Below are positions 59,349 through 64,000 of a stretch of DNA of 64,000 nucleotides, in pieces (position 1 is the stretch's first letter; every line of letters begins with the position of its first letter). This stretch comes from Saccharomycopsis phalli (Eukaryota > Ascomycota > Saccharomycetes > Ascoideales > Saccharomycopsidaceae): the NCBI GenBank assembly GCA_020342235.1, contig CP073218.1, forward strand, positions 62,001 to 126,000. The letters are read 5' to 3'. The notes below the pieces were generated by a model. The model did not search any database. It saw nothing but the letters and a program-made list of their open reading frames with translations, and had not been told where the DNA came from. A program made the position numbers and the translations under genes.

Positions 59349-61634
59349 TCAATGTTCTTTTTTGGATTTGCCGAATCTCATGTGTAGAAAAGAAGAGTTT
59401 CCCCTAGAAATTGGGGGCCTCACGGGCGAATAAGGCAGTGGCTTCACAGGCGGTGAACTAGCTAATTCACCACTAGGACTGGTCACTTTATCACTATTCA
59501 AACTAGACTCACTCATCTGGTACTTTGGGGCCAATCCAACTAGGTCACTGCTTGACTTTGTGGCAGTTTCATATGACGGAACCTTTGATAGTGTGGTAAG
59601 ATTTCCTTCTAGTACACTATCAAGATGCAAGTGCGAAGAGTCCAACTTTAGATGCAGTGTAGAATTGACCCTTGAGGCATGTGTAAACTCAGGTCTGACC
59701 GGAGAACTAATACCACTAATTGGTAACGAGAAATAATCAACATCCTCTGGAACATCTGACGAGTCTAATTGGAAGACAGCATTTTGGACCTTTTTCAGTT
59801 GTTCCTCCTCATTCAACCGTTGCAAGTGTACCTCGTTCAAGTGCTTTGTCAACTGCGAATGGAACTTGCTTTGTGAAAGTTTATTACCAACAGTAGTTGG
59901 AGTCTGGTTACCAGGGGTCTGACTACCGACACTTTGTATACCCGGAGACATAATTCCTGGCGTCTGACTAGGCAGCATAGCATTTGACAGACCTGGGGTG
60001 CTAAGAGCCGACCACAATTTATCATAAATGTGTTCTCCATAGTTTGGTGGTGCCATTAATTCTGGTCGGCCAGTAGAAGCATCAATTAAGACATTCAGAT
60101 CATTTCCTGAAAACAAGATCTCATCATCGTTGTCTTCGCCAATATCACTTCCATCCAAAGATTTCGGCGGTGTTGCGGCCAATCCAACAAGATCAGTTGT
60201 CGAAGATGAAGTGGAGTTTGGGTTGGACTTTTTCTTTTGACTCGACAGTGGTGGTGCCTTTTTCTTACCATATACTTTATTCTCAATGGACACCTCAGGA
60301 AGAGTATCAGAGTACGTGTTCAAGATATTTGTCTCGTTAAACTTGGCACTGAGGGTGACAAACGGAGAGATGTAAAGAATCACTGGTAGTGTAGCCCTTA
60401 ACTCAGATGTATGACTGTTTGGATTCTTCAACGCTACCACAACCGATATTTTATGCCGCACTTTTAAGTTCTTGGTGAAGGTGACATCTTGGGTGCACTT
60501 ACTCAAACTTGGAGGAATAGGCAATTGTTTCTCGATTTCCCACCTATCATAGCTCAATTTCATATAATTCGAGGTAGATGGCGAGTTCTCGTCAGCCAAA
60601 CTGACAGGATCATTGGATTCATACGCAGACTCATCAGGTGGAGGAATCTCCATTTCTGATAATATTCTCTCGTTGGCATGGTTACGATTGAATGCCCCTT
60701 GTCCATTGAAAGTGTAAAACTCAATAAGCTTGATCTTGATCTTGCCAAGCCGAAGACCTTTTAAGAGGGGAGCCAATAGAAAATTAATGGGGGTGCTTGA
60801 TCCAATTGCCACTGCTCTTGAAGGTATGCTTATGGTGTACTCTACTTTCTTTGGCCAGCTGTTGTCAATAGACATGGTTTCACTTAATTCAGGAGCATCT
60901 GGAGTCAAAGTTCTCACCACGCGAACATGCTTGGTAATGACCTTCTTTTTAGAAAATTTACCACGGTCCAACGTTGCCTCCAATTTATAAAAGATGGAGC
61001 CACCAGGAAGACCCTCGACACTTTCTTGGAGATCGCCAGGCAAAATCACCGAGAAGGGAAACTCGTAGTTGCCTCTAGTCAAGTGATGGCCGGCAGAGCT
61101 CAGTGTTGTTATTGAATCATCAAAAGTTTGTGCTGCTTTGGACAATTTATTCAATGCAGTAGTAGATCCACTGTGCCCACTGAGACTGCTTAGGTGAACC
61201 GACGACGAATTACGCTTATGCCCTAATCCCATTAAGGAAGTGGAGGACTTCAGATTCCGCTTCAAACCCGAATCTTTTTGGCCTCTTAGCCCATCCTCAT
61301 TAGAAAAACGATGAACCTTGAACTCTTCCCAGGTATGCTCGTACACTCTTTTGATGAATCTATTAGGCTTAGAGTACGTGGCGCTGGCAGACTCCAAATG
61401 GTCAATCCAGTTCAACCGAAGATCACCAAAGAAGCTTAAACTGAGTTTTTTAAAGTGAAGCGGCTCAGTGATAGCCATGACAATTTTCCCTGATAATAGT
61501 ACCGAGGCAGCATCTGCAGGGGCGCCTTTGAAGACGATGATGTCTCTGTCCAAGCTATCTAGACGGATTTCGAACAACGCAAACCCGTCCAGATGCTTCA
61601 CTAGGTTGTTTTGACGATGACCAATCAACACCAT
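59349..61634 (-). CDS. ROD1: Alpha-arrestin, Rod1/Rog3 (ART4/ART7) type
   Basis: 761 residues from the ATG at 61634. The arrestin N-domain includes FEIRLDS and VLLSGKIVMAITEPLHFKKLSLSFFG. The C-domain includes YTISIPSRAVAIGSSTPINFLL and FTKNLKVRHKISVVVALKNP. Between them is a Ser-rich insertion. One PPxY motif, PPNYGEH near residue 528, should bind the WW domains of Rsp5. A longer Pro-rich tail (PLPYSPVRPP) follows. Rod1-type arrestins bring Rsp5 to hexose and monocarboxylate transporters for endocytosis. Snf1 phosphorylation turns them off and Glc7-Reg1 turns them on. ROD1 versus ROG3 is not resolved. Confidence 0.82.
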   Translation of the reverse strand: MVLIGHRQNNLVKHLDGFALFEIRLDSLDRDIIVFKGAPADAASVLLSGKIVMAITEPLHFKKLSLSFFGDLRLNWIDHLESASATYSKPNRFIKRVYEHTWEEFKVHRFSNEDGLRGQKDSGLKRNLKSSTSLMGLGHKRNSSSVHLSSLSGHSGSTTALNKLSKAAQTFDDSITTLSSAGHHLTRGNYEFPFSVILPGDLQESVEGLPGGSIFYKLEATLDRGKFSKKKVITKHVRVVRTLTPDAPELSETMSIDNSWPKKVEYTISIPSRAVAIGSSTPINFLLAPLLKGLRLGKIKIKLIEFYTFNGQGAFNRNHANERILSEMEIPPPDESAYESNDPVSLADENSPSTSNYMKLSYDRWEIEKQLPIPPSLSKCTQDVTFTKNLKVRHKISVVVALKNPNSHTSELRATLPVILYISPFVTLSAKFNETNILNTYSDTLPEVSIENKVYGKKKAPPLSSQKKKSNPNSTSSSTTDLVGLAATPPKSLDGSDIGEDNDDEILFSGNDLNVLIDASTGRPELMAPPNYGEHIYDKLWSALSTPGLSNAMLPSQTPGIMSPGIQSVGSQTPGNQTPTTVGNKLSQSKFHSQLTKHLNEVHLQRLNEEEQLKKVQNAVFQLDSSDVPEDVDYFSLPISGISSPVRPEFTHASRVNSTLHLKLDSSHLHLDSVLEGNLTTLSKVPSYETATKSSSDLVGLAPKYQMSESSLNSDKVTSPSGELASSPPVKPLPYSPVRPPISRGNSSFLHMRFGKSKKEH

Positions 61635-62240
61635 GACAGCCCATCAACTTCTAAACAAATGCCAAGTTAAATAATGCACAGTGACACAAAATAAACGAGG
61701 AAGATCACCGCGATATAAGCAACAAGCAGAAGAAAAAAAAGCCGTAATCTAGATGCTTGGCAATACGGCTGTAATATGACTTAGATAACGTGATGGCTCT
61801 TGAGCTGCGTGTAAAAGAAGCCTAAATTTTGTTGAGTAATATGCAACAACCAAATAATTTTAAAAATCGCCGGATACCACAAATAATGTAGAAATATTTA
61901 GCCTTGATAAGGAAAATTTTTGTACAAAAACTTTTACGGCTCTCGGAAAAACTCCTACAGAGATAGATGTCTGACTGACCGGCTGCATGTGCCGCGCTAC
62001 TCAGTATCAATACAAACGAACATTTTCCACAGTTGTGTTTGAAAATATGCCGTGGACTAGGATATTATATTGCTTGAAAATTTGCAAAAACACTTTCTAA
62101 AATTTAGTTCTACTGCGTCTCATGATAGAATCCACTCTACTGTCACCATGTGCTGGCGGAGTCCCTGCCTCCTATATGCCGGGTAATAGCATTACCAATT
62201 TGAGACTTATTGCTCCTAAGAGCTCAGCTCATCTGATAAG
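61635..62240. promoter_or_regulatory. Divergent promoter between the arrestin gene and ADP1
   Basis: 606 bp, AT-rich on the left, with no RNA gene or repeat seen. Confidence 0.55.
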
Positions 62241-64000
62241 ATGAATCCAAGGTTCTTGACAGTGTGCGTCTATCTATGGGTTTTCAAGGTGGCATTGGCA
62301 TACGTCGACTATTATCCAACATCCTTAAATACTTTTGGCCAGGATATACTCGACATTTATGGCTATAATGAACCTGATAGTAACGGCAAATGTCCGCCTT
62401 GCTTCAACTGTATGCTTCCCATGTTTGAGTGCAAACAGTTTTCCACTTGCAACGAGTATACTGGTCAGTGTGACTGTATTTCTGGTTTTGGAGGTAGCGA
62501 CTGTGCCGAGCCTGTTTGTGGTGCCTTGAGTGATGGCGAAAATAGACCATTGAGACCAGAAAACCAGACTTCCTGTGCGTGCAAGGATGGCTGGAGTGGT
62601 ATCAACTGTAACATCTGCGAAAGGGACTCGGTTTGCGACGCCTTTATGCCTTCAGGACTACAGGGAACGTGCTACAAGGAGGGATTGATCATCAACAAGT
62701 TCCACCAGATGTGTGACGTCACTAACCAAAAGATTATCGAAATTCTTGCAGGGAAGAAGCCACAAGTGACATTTTCATGCAACAAGACTAGCGAGAATTG
62801 TAACTTCCAGTTCTGGATCGATCAAAAGGAGAGCTTCTTTTGCGATTTGAATGAGTGCGAGCTAAACTATGACTTGAGTACAAACACTAGCCACTACAAC
62901 TGCAAAGACGTGGCCTGCAAATGTTTACCCGACAGAATGCTCTGTGGCGAGGCTGGATCAATAGATATCTCAGAGTTCTTAACAGAGACCATTCGTGGTC
63001 CCGGCGATTTTTCTTGTGATGTTAGCAAGAAGACATGCAGCTTTTCGGAACCAAGCATGAACGACTTAATAATGAATGTCTTTGGTGATCCATACATAAC
63101 CCTTCAGTGCCAATCAGGAGAGTGCGTTCATTATAGTGAAATCCCTGGCTATTTACTACCAGATAAGCCTGCTTTCTCACTCTTTAGTTTATTTTTCATT
63201 GCCGCAATTATCATCGGTGTCTCCTCCATCGTACTGGTGGCCATCCTATACATTAGAAAATCCCCATTATTTGGCGATAGTGGCATTCTGCTTGGTGATG
63301 ACAGTAGCGGAAGCTCAGGTGACTCAAACGACTCCTTACAAAGTAACTCCGGAGGAGACTCGCACGTTCCTGTGTGCTTGATTTTTCGTGATGTGAGCTA
63401 CAAAATCAAGGACCGTGTGATTCTAGAAAATGCCTTTGGTATAGTGAAACCAAGGGAAATGTTGGCTATTATGGGTGGTTCCGGCGCAGGTAAAACCACT
63501 TTGTTGGATATCTTGGCTGGGAAAAATAAAGATGGCCAAAAGAGCGGCAAGATATTAATTAACGGCCAAGAATTGGAGTATAAGGACTATAAGAAAATCA
63601 TTGGTTTTGTTGATCAGGAGGATTATTTGATTCCTACCTTGACCGTATACGAAACTGTTTTGAATAGTGCCTTGCTCAGATTGCCAAGATCTATGTCTAT
63701 AGGCCAGAAAAAGTTAAAAGTCTTACAGGTGTTGGACGAGCTACGAATCTTGAAAATCAAGGACAGATTGATTGGGTCTGATTTTGAAAGAGGAATTTCC
63801 GGCGGAGAAAAACGGCGGGTGGCAATTGCTTGTGAGTTAGTAACTTCTCCTTCTATTTTGTTTTTGGACGAGCCTACATCTGGATTGGATTCATACAACG
63901 CCAAGAAAGTGATTGAGTGCTTGGTCAGATTAACTCGTGACTATGAGCGGACCATCATATTTACAATCCACCAACCAAGAAGCAATATTGTAGCAATGTT
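62241..64000 (+). CDS. ADP1: Adp1-type ABCG half-transporter with EGF-like domain, 5' part
   Basis: The ATG at 62241 opens a frame that runs off the right edge after ~586 codons; the family's usual length is ~1050. A signal peptide ends near LAYVDYY. The ectodomain is cysteine-rich, with EGF-like modules such as CDCISGFGGSDCAE and CACKDGWSGINC. One helix lies near 310-335 (FSLFFIAAIIIGVSSIVLVAIL). The ABC domain starts near 375: Walker A GGSGAGKTT (~413), signature ISGGEKRR, Walker B ILFLDEPTSGLDS and H-loop IHQPRS. The six-helix membrane domain should follow beyond the window. Adp1 is a poorly understood ER/vacuole-associated ABCG protein. It is divergent from the arrestin gene. Confidence 0.95.
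   Translation, partial: MNPRFLTVCVYLWVFKVALAYVDYYPTSLNTFGQDILDIYGYNEPDSNGKCPPCFNCMLPMFECKQFSTCNEYTGQCDCISGFGGSDCAEPVCGALSDGENRPLRPENQTSCACKDGWSGINCNICERDSVCDAFMPSGLQGTCYKEGLIINKFHQMCDVTNQKIIEILAGKKPQVTFSCNKTSENCNFQFWIDQKESFFCDLNECELNYDLSTNTSHYNCKDVACKCLPDRMLCGEAGSIDISEFLTETIRGPGDFSCDVSKKTCSFSEPSMNDLIMNVFGDPYITLQCQSGECVHYSEIPGYLLPDKPAFSLFSLFFIAAIIIGVSSIVLVAILYIRKSPLFGDSGILLGDDSSGSSGDSNDSLQSNSGGDSHVPVCLIFRDVSYKIKDRVILENAFGIVKPREMLAIMGGSGAGKTTLLDILAGKNKDGQKSGKILINGQELEYKDYKKIIGFVDQEDYLIPTLTVYETVLNSALLRLPRSMSIGQKKLKVLQVLDELRILKIKDRLIGSDFERGISGGEKRRVAIACELVTSPSILFLDEPTSGLDSYNAKKVIECLVRLTRDYERTIIFTIHQPRSNIVAM

Noticed and set aside
1-64000. Retrotransposons, LTRs, DNA transposons or CRISPR arrays
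   Set aside because: No reverse transcriptase, integrase or transposase-like frame, no long terminal repeats and no spaced repeat array with unique spacers was seen.

Overview
This is nuclear DNA of a budding yeast (Saccharomycotina). Genes are dense, mostly intronless and on both strands. The few introns are short, with GTAAGT, GTATGT or GTGAGT donors and TACTAAC-like branch sites. The best lineage clue is codon use. The PP1 phosphatase gene at 52796-53776 has two in-frame CTG codons, both at positions that are serine in PP1 relatives. The organism therefore very probably belongs to the CTG-Ser clade (Candida, Debaryomyces and Metschnikowia relatives), and CTG should be read as serine in every protein here. 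An Efg1/Efh1-type APSES factor, Mds3, and a Crh-type cell-wall enzyme fit that assignment. I cannot name the species.

Layout. 1-8.7 kb: two tandem DHA1 drug:H+ antiporter paralogues (the first cut by the window edge), DSS4, and a vacuolar-type ABCC transporter. 8.7-22.6 kb: an FLC/TRP-like membrane protein, ATG1 (one intron), a SAK1-type kinase and MDS3. 22.6-30.7 kb: an EFG1-like APSES factor, a 1.9-kb gap, a GH16 Crh transglycosidase and an Msn2/4-type zinc-finger factor. 30.7-38.2 kb: a 2.2-kb gap, GTS1 (one 42-nt intron), an APH/ACAD10-like small-molecule kinase, a repeat array and MIG1. 39-49.3 kb: a C2H2 factor with a very acidic tract, CBC2 and the large GCN1. 50-56 kb: ARO2 (split by a 50-nt intron), SRP102, GLC7, RPS27 (split right after its ATG) and EMP24. 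55.9-64 kb: NPR3, a Rod1/Rog3 alpha-arrestin and the 5' part of ADP1.

How the genes fit together. Many products belong to nutrient signalling as known from S. cerevisiae and C. albicans. The glucose/Snf1 branch has a Sak1-like activating kinase, the Mig1 repressor, the Rod1-type arrestin and the Glc7 phosphatase. The TORC1, amino-acid and autophagy branch has Npr3, Gcn1, Atg1 and Mds3. Stress and morphology control has the Msn2/4-like and Efg1-like factors. The rest are housekeeping genes. They are separate transcription units, not an operon, so the grouping may be chance.

I saw no tRNA or rRNA gene, transposon, LTR element, CRISPR array or centromere-like structure. The most unusual non-coding features are two tandem-repeat arrays (8451-8679 and 36579-36780) and very compact gene junctions, including stop codons that overlap head-on at 2339-2342. 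I found no convincing new multi-gene system.
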